A stretch of DNA of 64,000 nucleotides, taken from Comamonas sp. GB3 AK4-5. GTDB taxonomy: Bacteria; Pseudomonadota; Gammaproteobacteria; Burkholderiales; Burkholderiaceae_C. The stretch spans positions 806,001-870,000 of the forward strand of contig NZ_CP166730.1 of assembly GCF_041320665.1 (NCBI RefSeq). The letters are read 5' to 3'. Within the stretch, counting starts at the first letter, position 1; each line of letters begins with the position of its first letter. The position numbers were made by a program, and so were the translations under genes. Below are positions 1-7,200 of this stretch, piece by piece. The notes beneath the pieces were generated by a model. It did no database searches and had not been told where the DNA came from. It saw only the letters and a program-made list of their open reading frames with translations.

Positions 1-726
1 GGCCGCGCCTTGCTGCCCCAGGCGCTGGACATGTTGGAGCAGGCGCGCGCCATAGAGCAGGCGTTTTCGGGCAAGGGCAGCGGCCTGCCGGTGCGGCTGC
101 GCCTGGCGGCCAGCACCACCATAGGCAGCTATGTGCTGCCCCCGGTGCTTGCCGCGTTTGCGCGCAGCCACCCGCAGGTGGCGGTAGACCTGCAGATCGC
201 CAACACCGCCGAGGTGGCCGAGGCCGTGCAGGCACTGGAGGTGGACCTGGGCCTGATCGAGGGCACCAGCCATTGGCAGGGCATGGAGGTGCAGCCCTGG
301 CTGCGCGACGAGCTGGTCATTGTCTGCGCCCCGCAAGACCCATTGGCCCGGCAGGCCGTGAACAAGCCCGTGGGCGCGGCCGCGCTGCGCCAGGCACGCT
401 GGCTGCTGCGCGAGCCGGGATCGGGCACGCGCGAGATGGTGGAACATGCCCTGCTGCCGCGTCTGCACCAGTTGCCGGCCGCAGCCACCCTGGGCAGCTC
501 CGAAGCCATTGCCCGCTGCGTGGCCCAGGGCCTGGGCATCAGCTGCTTGCCGCGTGTGCTGGTCCAGCCCCTGGTGGATGCGGGCGAGCTGCAGGTGTTG
601 CCCACGGCGCTGCCGCGCATGCAGCGGCATTTCTCGCTGCTGCAGCGCGCGGGCAAACGTCACTCGCCGGCGCTGGCGGCCTTTGTGCAAGCCTGTCTGC
701 AGTTTGCTCCCGGCGAGCGGGTGTGA
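1..726 (+). CDS. LysR-family transcriptional regulator, 5' truncated by window edge
   Basis: The reading frame is open from base 1 to the stop at 724-726, so the N-terminal winged-helix DNA-binding domain lies outside the window. What remains is the end of the linker helix and the whole periplasmic-binding-like effector domain (RLAASTTIGSYVLPPVLAAF, then a hinge, then a GLGISCLPRVLV segment). This layout is typical of LysR regulators of the CysB/CbbR/YeiE type, which bind a small co-inducer in this domain. The target genes are probably divergent and upstream, outside the window. The ligand cannot be inferred from sequence. Confidence 0.9.
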   Translation, partial: GRALLPQALDMLEQARAIEQAFSGKGSGLPVRLRLAASTTIGSYVLPPVLAAFARSHPQVAVDLQIANTAEVAEAVQALEVDLGLIEGTSHWQGMEVQPWLRDELVIVCAPQDPLARQAVNKPVGAAALRQARWLLREPGSGTREMVEHALLPRLHQLPAAATLGSSEAIARCVAQGLGISCLPRVLVQPLVDAGELQVLPTALPRMQRHFSLLQRAGKRHSPALAAFVQACLQFAPGERV

Positions 727-808
727 GGGGTAATGGCTTGCGGGGGCCACTGCATAATCGCGGGCAGCTACAGAATATGAAGTGCTATGCCAGCGCGTCA
801 GCAGCGTT

Positions 809-1948
809 TCAGTGCAGCAGAATGCGCATGATGTCGCTGCGGGTGATCAGCCCCGCCAGCTGACCCTGGCGCAGCACGGCCACAAAGGGCACGGTGTGCT
901 CGGCCAGGGCCTCCAGCAACTGGGACACGGGCGTGCTGTCTTCCACACTCAGGGGTGCGTCCTGCATCAGCGCGGCCGCAGTGACCGTGGCGGCGGCCGG
1001 TGGCTTCTTGCCCCACAGCCGCCAGCTGCGTTGCTGGCGCCGGGCGCCGGCGTCCTGCTGTTGTTGCTGCCACAGCCAGTCAAACAGGGCGCCGCGAGCC
1101 ACCACGCCCAGCAGGCGGCCGCTGCCATCCACCACCGGCAGGCTTTTGATGGGGTGCTGCTGAAACTGTGCCGCCAGCGCAGCCGGGCCGTCGCCAGGGC
1201 TGCAGGTCCAGGGGCGGGCCGTCATCACCTGCCCGCAGCTGACGCTGCCAAAGCGCCGGGCAATGGCCTGTTCTTCGGCCGCGCGCACCAGTTGGCCCAG
1301 CTCCTGCGGGGTCAGGTTGTAGTCCTGGTCAAAGCGGGCCAGCAGGGCTTGCAGATCGGCCTGGGACAAATCATCGGCCGGCAGATGCTGGGCCTTGGCG
1401 CTGGCCGTGGCTGGCAGGGCTTGCAGCGGGTAATGCTTGCCCCAGGCGCGGTGGTAGGCCATGGCCAGCAGCACCAGCAACAGGGTCAGCAGCCCAATGG
1501 GCATGAAGGCATAGCTCCAGTCATGGTGCACACCATGCTGGGCCTCCAGCGCCAGCAGCAGGGCCACGGCGCCCCCGGGCGGATGCAGCGAGCGCGTCAG
1601 CTGCATGCAGGCAATGGCTCCACCCACGGCCACGGCCGGCAACAACCAGGCCGGAGCGGACTGGGGCCAGCAGGCCACCACCAGCAAGGCCCACAAGGCC
1701 GCCACCGTGTTGCCCACCACGCAGGACCAGGGCTGGGACAGCGGCCCGGTGTGCACGGCAAACACCAGCACCGATGTGGCACCCAAGGGGGCAAACAGCG
1801 CCCAGTGGCCCACACCGGTGCCTGACAGGGGCAGTTGCAGCAGCCATGCCGACAGCCCCAGGGCCAGGCAGGCGCCCAGGCCCACACGCAGCACATCCAG
1901 TCGCGCGGCAGGGGCCACGGCCGGTTTCCATCCATTCCACAGTTGCAT
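809..1948 (-). CDS. HPP-family membrane protein with C-terminal CBS domain pair
   Basis: The 379-residue product starts with an HPP domain of about five hydrophobic segments (residues ~10-180) containing the family signature RSLHPPGGA. Two CBS motifs follow in the C-terminal half (one around GQVMTARPWTCSPGDG, the second ending in LITRSDIMRILL). HPP proteins are integral inner-membrane proteins, some linked to nitrite transport. CBS pairs usually bind adenine nucleotides and gate transport or enzyme activity. I chose the ATG at 1948 because the domain begins there; an in-frame ATG at 2080 would add about 44 residues with no resemblance to the family. The substrate is unknown. Confidence 0.85.
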   Translation of the reverse strand: MQLWNGWKPAVAPAARLDVLRVGLGACLALGLSAWLLQLPLSGTGVGHWALFAPLGATSVLVFAVHTGPLSQPWSCVVGNTVAALWALLVVACWPQSAPAWLLPAVAVGGAIACMQLTRSLHPPGGAVALLLALEAQHGVHHDWSYAFMPIGLLTLLLVLLAMAYHRAWGKHYPLQALPATASAKAQHLPADDLSQADLQALLARFDQDYNLTPQELGQLVRAAEEQAIARRFGSVSCGQVMTARPWTCSPGDGPAALAAQFQQHPIKSLPVVDGSGRLLGVVARGALFDWLWQQQQQDAGARRQQRSWRLWGKKPPAAATVTAAALMQDAPLSVEDSTPVSQLLEALAEHTVPFVAVLRQGQLAGLITRSDIMRILLH

Positions 1949-2363
1949 GCTATTCCAGGTGAAACATTCGCTCCGGGTGACCGAGGTGAAGCGCAAAAGA
2001 CCGTCGCAGCAGCCATGCAGGCCCGCAGAGCAGGGCATGGCGCAGGACGAAAATTCCAGTAAAAACCGCCTCTGATGCAATCTACATCAGCAGGGAGTGC
2101 TCTGGTTTTTAATTTTTCTGGCACCCGGCGCGATGGGCATGGTGCGCGTGGCAGCGCAGCACAGAGTCGGGCTCCGACCGCCCAGTCCGGGGGGCAGGCG
2201 ACGACAGCGTACGGCCGTAGCCCAGGCAGGATGCCGCGTGACATTTTCCACCGCAGGCAGGGCTTCCGCAGGTCATTGCTCGCATCCCATCCTTGGAAGG
2301 CGGGGCAAGATGTACGCTAGGCTATCCCGGCATCCCTAAAGAACCAAGAAGCGATCCACCCAG
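1949..2363. other. Intergenic stretch without recognised gene
   Basis: About 415 bases between the HPP gene and the small gene at 2364. Only short overlapping frames without codon bias are present. I see no convincing promoter, riboswitch or tRNA. Confidence 0.5.
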
Positions 2364-2564
2364 ATGAAGACCATTGACGAAATGCTGCACCTGGACCTGC
2401 TCACCCACGAGCAGCACCTGCAAATCAGCCACTGGATTGCCAGCTCCGAATCACCCGAAGCCATTTTGCAAATGCCCGCACCCCTGTGGCAGGCGGTGGA
2501 GCGGGCCAGTCAGGTGATGGGGGTGAATGAAGACCTGTTGCGTCCGCCAGCGATGGAAATCTAA
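2364..2564 (+). CDS. Small uncharacterised protein (66 aa)
   Basis: A 66-residue acidic, probably all-helical product with no membrane segment or signal peptide. The ATG is preceded by a purine-rich AGAAGCG about 10 bases upstream. It sits alone between the HPP gene and the tailocin repressor. I do not recognise the family. The reading frame is preferred over shadows because of its upstream ribosome site and a 3'-end repeat directly after its stop codon, as seen after other genes here. Confidence 0.55.
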   Translation: MKTIDEMLHLDLLTHEQHLQISHWIASSESPEAILQMPAPLWQAVERASQVMGVNEDLLRPPAMEI

Positions 2565-2566
2565 GC

Positions 2567-2591
2567 ACCCCCTGAGCGGCTTCGGCTTGTG
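2567..2591 (+). repeat. Gene-3'-end repeat (CCCCCTGAG family), copy 1
   Basis: Directly after the stop of the 66-aa gene comes ACCCCCTGAGCGGCTTCGGC. It shares the CCCCCTGAG core and following GC hairpin with the copies at 40336-40386 and 42199-42262, each of which also sits at the 3' end of a gene. It may act as a transcript end or mRNA stabiliser; there is no U-tract. Confidence 0.5.
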
Positions 2592-2629
2592 CCTCGCAGC
2601 ACGCATCAGCACAAGATACTGAGCACGTT

Positions 2630-3310
2630 TTAATGCTTTATGCCACTGCGGCGCACACGGCCCGCAGCAAGCTGGATGGACCTTACCTCGTGAATGCTCA
2701 ATGTCAAAGGACCATACCCGTTGTTGACAGAAAGTAGCTGCAGCTCGCCGTCGCGCCGCCAGTTCAGCTGTTTGAGCATCTTGCGGCCGTTGGCACAGAC
2801 CACCACCACATCGTCGCCTTCCTGGGCCTCGATATTGGGTTCGACGATCACAAACTCTCCAGCCCGGTATCTTGGATGCATGGAGTCCCCGCGTACACGA
2901 ACGGCATATGCGTTCGGGTCTGTGGTCGGGTACTCCACATAGCCATCACCAAACCCAACGGGGTACTCCAGCTCCTCGAGGTACCCGTCATCTCCGCCTT
3001 TGACTTCGCCAATCACTGGGATCTTCTTTATTGCTTTCAAGCTCAGTGCATCGCCGATATCGGATGACAAAAGCTCTGTTACTGATCCTATGCCAAATCC
3101 ATCTTCAAAGTAGCGATCGATCAGGCCTAGCACGGTAGCGATGTTACGCGCCGATCGCTCGCCAAAGCTCTGGCTTGGGTCGAGCAATTGCGATACGCGC
3201 CCTTCAGTCAAGCCTGTGGCCTTGGCAAAGCTGGCTTGGCTACCGCTGTACGAAGAAGAGTCAATGAGCGCGCGTAGGCGCCGCTTTCGGTGTTGCGTGA
3301 TGTCGTCCAT
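2630..3310 (-). CDS. CI-like repressor, HTH plus S24/LexA-type peptidase domain
   Basis: The 226-residue product has an XRE-type helix-turn-helix in residues ~1-65 and an S24 peptidase domain from ~97 to the end. The catalytic serine is in GDSMHP (S143) and the general-base lysine is probably K180 in GRKMLKQL. Such repressors silence prophage or pyocin genes (as PrtR does) and cleave themselves when RecA is activated by DNA damage. The usual Ala-Gly or Cys-Gly scissile dipeptide is not obvious; the corresponding region reads PVIGEVKGGDDG. The start codon lies about 10 bases from a -10 box, so the mRNA may be nearly leaderless, as for lambda cI. Confidence 0.88.
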   Translation of the reverse strand: MDDITQHRKRRLRALIDSSSYSGSQASFAKATGLTEGRVSQLLDPSQSFGERSARNIATVLGLIDRYFEDGFGIGSVTELLSSDIGDALSLKAIKKIPVIGEVKGGDDGYLEELEYPVGFGDGYVEYPTTDPNAYAVRVRGDSMHPRYRAGEFVIVEPNIEAQEGDDVVVVCANGRKMLKQLNWRRDGELQLLSVNNGYGPLTLSIHEVRSIQLAAGRVRRSGIKH

Positions 3311-3319
3311 GTTCAGCTG

Positions 3320-3375
3320 ATTGTAAGCATTTTCTTTATAAATTTATTGACTAAATGTTTAGAATCATCTAAAGT
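3320..3375. promoter_or_regulatory. Divergent promoter/operator between repressor and Q-like gene
   Basis: On the plus strand TTGACT (3347-3352), a 17-base spacer and TAAAGT (3370-3375) form a promoter for the Q-like gene. On the minus strand TACAAT (3320-3325) serves the repressor. The palindrome CTAAATGTTTAG (3351-3362) overlaps the plus-strand -35/spacer and is the likeliest repressor operator. The segment is AT-rich compared with its surroundings. Confidence 0.6.
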
Positions 3376-3448
3376 TAAAACATGCTCCATGGATTGGCTG
3401 AGCCAAGAGCTGAGGCAAGAGGACGCAACACAGGAAAGAGAGCACAGG

Positions 3449-4108
3449 ATGATCGAAACACCAACCACTCAAGAGCGGTACTTGACGGCAATCCATTCCA
3501 GCAGCCTGCGCGTAGAAGCTGCATGGTCGGGCGATGCGGATTACCTGATCGCTGCGGGTTGGGGCAAATATCGCTTTGGCTCGGCCCTGATGCGGTTGCA
3601 CAGCGAATGGGATGCCGCCGCGCGCAGAGGCTGCCGAATTCCGCGTCAAGCAACACGCAAGCAGATTGCGGCTCTGGCACAGCACTTCTCCAGGCAGGAA
3701 GGGGCAGAAAAAGTGACGCAAGCGCACTCCGAGAAGGCCCGCCAGTCCTTGGCTGAGAAGTTTGAATTGGAACTCAGGGAAACCATGTGCGCTCTGAAGT
3801 CGCTGCCGAGCGTACGACTGCATTTGAGCATCAAGGCTGCGATGGAGGAGGTGGCAGATGCTGAGGCCATGAGTGCGCTGCTTTTGTTGCATTGGCTACA
3901 GCCTGGCTGTCCCGTGTGCTGTGGCAGGAGATTCCAGTTACAGCCTTGGACGGATGTGTTGTCAAACAAGCCATGCGGTGGCTGCGGTGGTTCGGGCTGT
4001 GCTCCTGCACCTGGAGGAGAAAAAGGCAAGGCGTTGCTGAATTACCTGGACGATTGCGTCAACGTGGCGCGACAGGCCATCAAAAAAAGAATTCAGACAT
4101 TTGCTTGA
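3449..4108 (+). CDS. Probable Q-like late antiterminator with zinc cluster
   Basis: The 219-residue product has a helical N-terminal part and a C-terminal cysteine cluster: CPVC, then CGGCGGSGC about 20 residues later. This resembles the zinc-binding finger of phage Q antiterminators, though the overall match is weak. The ATG at 3449 follows AGGAAAG at good distance. An in-frame ATG at 3389 is possible but lies only about 14 bases after the -10 box and lacks a ribosome site. Context supports the call: the late promoter overlaps its stop codon, and an intrinsic terminator stands between that promoter and the tail genes, as in lambda Q-pR'-tR'. It could instead be a PrtN-like activator. Confidence 0.6.
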   Translation: MIETPTTQERYLTAIHSSSLRVEAAWSGDADYLIAAGWGKYRFGSALMRLHSEWDAAARRGCRIPRQATRKQIAALAQHFSRQEGAEKVTQAHSEKARQSLAEKFELELRETMCALKSLPSVRLHLSIKAAMEEVADAEAMSALLLLHWLQPGCPVCCGRRFQLQPWTDVLSNKPCGGCGGSGCAPAPGGEKGKALLNYLDDCVNVARQAIKKRIQTFA

Positions 4109-4132
4109 CGTTGGGAAAAGTTTCTGTATACT
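4105..4132 (+). promoter_or_regulatory. Strong late promoter (pR'-like)
   Basis: TTGACG (4105-4110), a 16-base spacer and TATACT (4127-4132) form the best sigma-70 promoter in the locus. The -35 box overlaps the TGA stop of the Q-like gene. Transcription would start near 4139 and run into the tail genes. Confidence 0.75.
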
Positions 4133-4141
4133 TTGCTAAGT

Positions 4142-4167
4142 CGGTAGCAAGAAAAATCTTGCTACCG
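4142..4167 (+). promoter_or_regulatory. Perfect 11-bp inverted repeat at start of late transcript
   Basis: CGGTAGCAAGA and its exact reverse complement are separated by AAAA. The repeat begins within a few bases of the predicted transcription start. It lacks a following U-tract, so it is not a normal terminator. It could be a recognition site for the Q-like protein, a pause hairpin, or an operator. Confidence 0.65.
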
Positions 4168-4247
4168 TAAAATTTTCTATAAAAGACGCGCATCAAGCCT
4201 GTGGCGGTGCGTGTAGTTATCAAGGGACAAACTCGTCCTCAAAAAGC

Positions 4248-4279
4248 AAAGCGGCCTGCAAGGGCCGCTTTTTGTTTTT
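4248..4279 (+). terminator. Intrinsic terminator between late promoter and tail genes (tR'-like)
   Basis: AAAGCGGCC (4248-4256), loop TGCAAG, GGCCGCTTT (4263-4271), then a T-rich run TTGTTTTT. It would stop transcripts about 135 bases after the late promoter unless antitermination occurs. Confidence 0.75.
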
Positions 4280-4319
4280 GTACGTTCACTTTTTGTACGT
4301 TCACTTTTTGTGCGCTCAC
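4275..4319 (+). repeat. Three tandem 15-bp repeats
   Basis: The unit TTTTTGTACGTTCAC occurs three times in direct tandem (4275-4289, 4290-4304, 4305-4319); the third copy differs at two bases. The first copy overlaps the U-tract of the terminator. Confidence 0.8.
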
Positions 4320-4428
4320 TTGGCCAGGGCTTGCTCAACAGCGGGTTGGGATGTGTGCTGCTCTCATTTTTCAGACCTTCCAGCTGTCAGGCTTTCGCCA
4401 AGCGCTGCATTGTCAACATGGTGTGCGC

Positions 4429-4544
4429 CGGATGAGAGCTGCGCACATGACGCAGCAAACCGTAGGTTTGCGGTCAAAACAAGGCGTGGGGCCGCAGGCA
4501 GCACACCTCGCATGACAAGGCTGCGCAACGACGTATCGAGGGTT
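4429..4544 (+). repeat. Dispersed intergenic repeat, copy A
   Basis: A segment of about 116 bases matches, in inverted orientation, the segment at 44178-44293 with most bases identical across its length. Shared words include ACCGTAGGTTTGCG, GGCCGCAGGCAG and CAACGACGTATCGAGGGTT. It lies between the late terminator and the first tail gene, inside the presumed late transcript. The rest of 4545-4799 holds nothing I can identify. Confidence 0.75.
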
Positions 4545-4799
4545 ATGTAAGTGGTTCTTACTGTAGTTGCGAACCAGTGACAGCCTGTAGCTGCCGCTTT
4601 GTTTAAAGGCCCGGTGCATTAAGCCTCCGGGTTATGCCCTTCCTTGCTCCTGCCACTTTTATGCCTAGCGCGCTCTGTCGTGGTGGAGAGCTTTGCTTTT
4701 CACCGCTGCAAGGGCCTGAAGTTTGCTCTGGTAGAGCTTTCATTGAAGTGGTCTGATGAGGTGGCGTGCAATGCAGGGCTTGGCGAGTAGGACAACGTT

Positions 4800-5327
4800 A
4801 TGGTTAAAGGCATGGACATTACCAAACTGGAGTCTTTTGTGGAGGAGCTCGGAGATGCCGTGCAGGCGCTTGCTACTCCGGCAGCTGAGGCTGCGGCACA
4901 GGTCATTTATGAACGCATGCAGTTCAATGTGGCGCACATTCCGCAGATTGCAGGCAACGTGGCGGAATCCATCTATTTGGCCGATGCAAGCGATGGCCGC
5001 CCAGAAGGGGTCGCCAGCTACCACATCAGCTGGGATAGCACGGCAGCACCCCACGCGAGTTTGATCGAGTATGGCTACTGGCAGCGCTATGCCGTGCGCT
5101 ATACCCGTCAAGGTTGGGTCACACAAATAAGGCCGGAGATGCAAGGCAAACCAGAGCCAGGGCCTTATGCGTCGCAGGCGCAAAAAGACGCGTATTACCT
5201 GCAGAGGCCTGGAGGGCCTGCCTATATCGCGGGCAAAGCCTTTGCGCGAGGCGCTTTGTCGGCAGCAGAAAAAGCCTGTGATGCGGCGGAATCCGTATTG
5301 CTGGCCCACATCACAGAGATGGAGTAA
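4800..5327 (+). CDS. Tail completion protein, HK97 gp10-like
   Basis: The 175-residue product resembles HK97 gp10/lambda gpZ-type tail completion proteins: an N-terminal helical half and a C-terminal segment with HASLIEYGYW, typical of the family. In siphoviruses it closes the head-proximal end of the tail. It is the first gene of the tail operon and ends two bases before the next start. The ATG at 4800 has AGGAC upstream; a second in-frame ATG at 4812 is possible. Keeping this gene without any head gene fits a tail particle that must be capped. Confidence 0.8.
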   Translation: MVKGMDITKLESFVEELGDAVQALATPAAEAAAQVIYERMQFNVAHIPQIAGNVAESIYLADASDGRPEGVASYHISWDSTAAPHASLIEYGYWQRYAVRYTRQGWVTQIRPEMQGKPEPGPYASQAQKDAYYLQRPGGPAYIAGKAFARGALSAAEKACDAAESVLLAHITEME

Positions 5328-5329
5328 AC

Positions 5330-5671
5330 ATGGACCAAGCTTTGCAGGCGGCTATCGAAGCTGTCATTTCTCAAACCTATGCATCTGCTGCACCTCCGCA
5401 GACAGAGGGGCTGTATGCCGTCTGGCGTCGCATTGGTGGAGAGCCTATGGAGTATCTGGACAACGCCGAGCCGCAGGTGTCGCATGCGTTGGTCCAGGTC
5501 GAGGTTTGGGGTGGTGATGTGCTGCAGGTCAAAGAGGGCATACATCAACTGGCTGGTAGCCTGCGTGGCCATGCTGAGTTGGTGATTCGTCCCAATGCTG
5601 GATTTCGCGATGGCTATGACGCAGACATGAAGCTGTTCTCGGCCTCGCAGGACTTTGATGTCTGGGGATGA
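5330..5671 (+). CDS. Tail terminator, DUF3168-like
   Basis: The 113-residue product has the length and alpha/beta pattern of the DUF3168/lambda gpU tail terminators (PQVSHALVQVEVWG core). These form a ring that stops tube polymerisation at the length set by the tape measure. It follows the gp10-like gene immediately and precedes the tail tube gene after a 147-base gap holding terminator-like hairpins. The call rests on length, position and fold pattern. Confidence 0.75.
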   Translation: MDQALQAAIEAVISQTYASAAPPQTEGLYAVWRRIGGEPMEYLDNAEPQVSHALVQVEVWGGDVLQVKEGIHQLAGSLRGHAELVIRPNAGFRDGYDADMKLFSASQDFDVWG

Positions 5672-5710
5672 TGAAGCGTTTTTCATCGCAATTTTGATCA
5701 CAGAGTTTTG

Positions 5711-5800
5711 AGCCCCAAGGTCTTGTTCCTTGGGGCTTTCTTTTGCCCGTAAGGGCTTTTTTCGACCCGTCATGGGAGACCGTGGCGGGTTTCTTTTTTT
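5711..5800 (+). terminator. Three consecutive terminator-like hairpins inside the tail operon
   Basis: Hairpin 1: AGCCCCAAGG (5711-5720) pairs with CCTTGGGGCT (5728-5737), followed by TTCTTTT. Hairpin 2: GCCC-GTAA-GGGC (5745-5756) then six T. Hairpin 3: ACCCG (5765-5769) with CGGGT (5786-5790) then TTCTTTTTTT. The first is a standard intrinsic terminator; the third is weaker. All precede the tail tube gene. Confidence 0.7.
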
Positions 5801-5818
5801 CCAAAAAGGGACACATTT

Positions 5819-6478
5819 ATGCGCAAAGTACCTCTGCCCGATGGGGCAAAGCTTTATCTGGCTACTGCACTGGGCACAGCCCTGGCATTTGGCTCAGTCT
5901 CCAATGCCGCCAATGCGGTGGTCACTGTGGACAACAGCTTGAAGGCCACTGACCTTGTCATCTTGGACAGTGAAGACTGGCCCGAGCTGACGGGCTTGGT
6001 GGCCCGCGTCAAAACAGCAACGGCGCAGGCCGTGACGTTGGACGGCGTGGACACCAGCAACACAGTCAAGTTCCCTGCCGGGGGCAAGCTCAGCTTGATT
6101 CCGCTCCCGGATGAGACGGGCTTTCAACGCTTGCCCTATGTTCCGACCTTCGCCCTGAGCGGTGGCGAACTGCAAACCGGCAATACCAGCTACCTGGATG
6201 TCGAGGAGAGCAGCGAGTTCAAGACAGGGCGCAGTGCCCGTCGCCTGCAATACACCATCAGCTGGAAGGGCGATGGTGTGGCGCGTGCAGCACTCAAGGC
6301 CGCCAATGGCCAAGACCCTTCCGTGCACAAGCTGGTCTATCGTGATGGCTCGGCTTCCTTCTATGTGGGGGAGCTCGACTATGACGATGCCGCCAGCACG
6401 GAAAAAGGTCAGGAACAGGTGACGACCTCGACCGTGTTGCTGCGCCATGCGCCCACCTATATCGGTAGCGAGGTTTGA
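5819..6478 (+). CDS. Major tail tube protein
   Basis: The 219-residue product matches siphophage tail tube proteins (gpV-like) in length and beta-rich composition, with no signal peptide or membrane segment. Hexameric rings of this protein stack around the tape measure to form the tail tube. It sits between the terminator gene and the G-like chaperone, the conserved siphovirus position. A ribosome-site-like AAAGGGA stands about 10 bases upstream. The stop overlaps the upstream region of the next gene, suggesting coupling. Confidence 0.82.
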   Translation: MRKVPLPDGAKLYLATALGTALAFGSVSNAANAVVTVDNSLKATDLVILDSEDWPELTGLVARVKTATAQAVTLDGVDTSNTVKFPAGGKLSLIPLPDETGFQRLPYVPTFALSGGELQTGNTSYLDVEESSEFKTGRSARRLQYTISWKGDGVARAALKAANGQDPSVHKLVYRDGSASFYVGELDYDDAASTEKGQEQVTTSTVLLRHAPTYIGSEV

Positions 6479-6480
6479 CC

Positions 6481-6885
6481 ATGGCCCAGGAGAAGGAAAT
6501 CGCAAGAACCATCCGCCTGGGCCAACGCCCAGATGGAATTCCCGAGGTGGTCAAGTTCAAGCTGCTCGATGGCGGCGATGCCATGCTGCCGGTGACTTTC
6601 AAATACCGTACGTTGACCGAGTTTGGCGCTCTGCTGGATGAGGTTTTCGGTCAGTCCCTGGACGCCGAAACGGATTTGCAGGGCAAGCTTTCGAGCAAAA
6701 GCCTGCAGCAACAACGTGTGCAGTTCAACGGCCAGTATTTGTTCGCCATCTTCCAGAACTGGGGGCTGGACGTTCCGCTGACCTTGCCGGCATGCATACA
6801 ACTGGCTGATGAGCTGCCTGGAGCGGCCCAGGCCGCGATGGGTTTGTACCGTCAGCTTATCACCGAGGGTCGCTTGGGAAACTGA
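6481..6885 (+). CDS. Tail assembly chaperone, lambda gpG-like
   Basis: The 134-residue product is the short (zero-frame) product of the tail chaperone pair. Start at the ATG 6481, two bases after the tube gene stop; an upstream in-frame TTG is unlikely. In lambda, gpG coats the tape measure during assembly and is made in large excess over the frameshifted gpGT. The frame ends in TGA directly after a slippery heptamer, so a small share of ribosomes should read on into the T part. Confidence 0.82.
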   Translation: MAQEKEIARTIRLGQRPDGIPEVVKFKLLDGGDAMLPVTFKYRTLTEFGALLDEVFGQSLDAETDLQGKLSSKSLQQQRVQFNGQYLFAIFQNWGLDVPLTLPACIQLADELPGAAQAAMGLYRQLITEGRLGN

Positions 6886-7199
6886 TAGCGGCGGCCAAGG
6901 CGCGCTATGCCCGGATTCCCGACGCAGCCTACTTGCGTCAATGGGGAATGCCTGCGGAGCAATTCGTGGGCACGTATCAAGCCCAGGTCTGGCCCGAAAA
7001 CTGGGCCGCCTGGTGCTTGTTCGAAACCATGGCCACGCAGTGGCGGGCAGGCCCGGGCGGTGTTATTGGGCTTGACTACTCCGTGCTCGCTGAAGAGTTG
7101 CGCTTGGCGCAGATTCCGCAGGTTGAGCACAGGCGTCTGCGCAACGATATCCGCGTGCTGGAAGCCGCCGCACTCGATTGCATTTACGAAGAGGGCTGA
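6481..7199 (+). CDS. Tail assembly chaperone GT fusion by -1 ribosomal frameshift
   Basis: The heptamer G GGA AAC at 6876-6882 is a canonical X XXY YYZ slippery site, one base from lambda's GGGAAAG, and is immediately followed by the zero-frame TGA. A -1 slip gives GGG AAA CTG and reads an open frame to TGA at 7197-7199, for a 239-residue fusion. The T part has no good start codon or ribosome site near its beginning. The tape measure starts two bases after the T stop. The sequence features are seen; that frameshifting occurs is inferred from the lambda family. Confidence 0.85.
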
Positions 7200-7200
7200 C

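Noticed and set aside
2565..2640. Possible left attachment site of a prophage
   Set aside because: No direct repeat of this segment was found near 19150-19332, and no integrase gene or tRNA is present.
3382..3756. 124-codon plus-strand frame starting at ATG 3382
   Set aside because: Out of frame with the cysteine-cluster protein that covers the same bases; its start coincides with the predicted transcription start and has no ribosome site.
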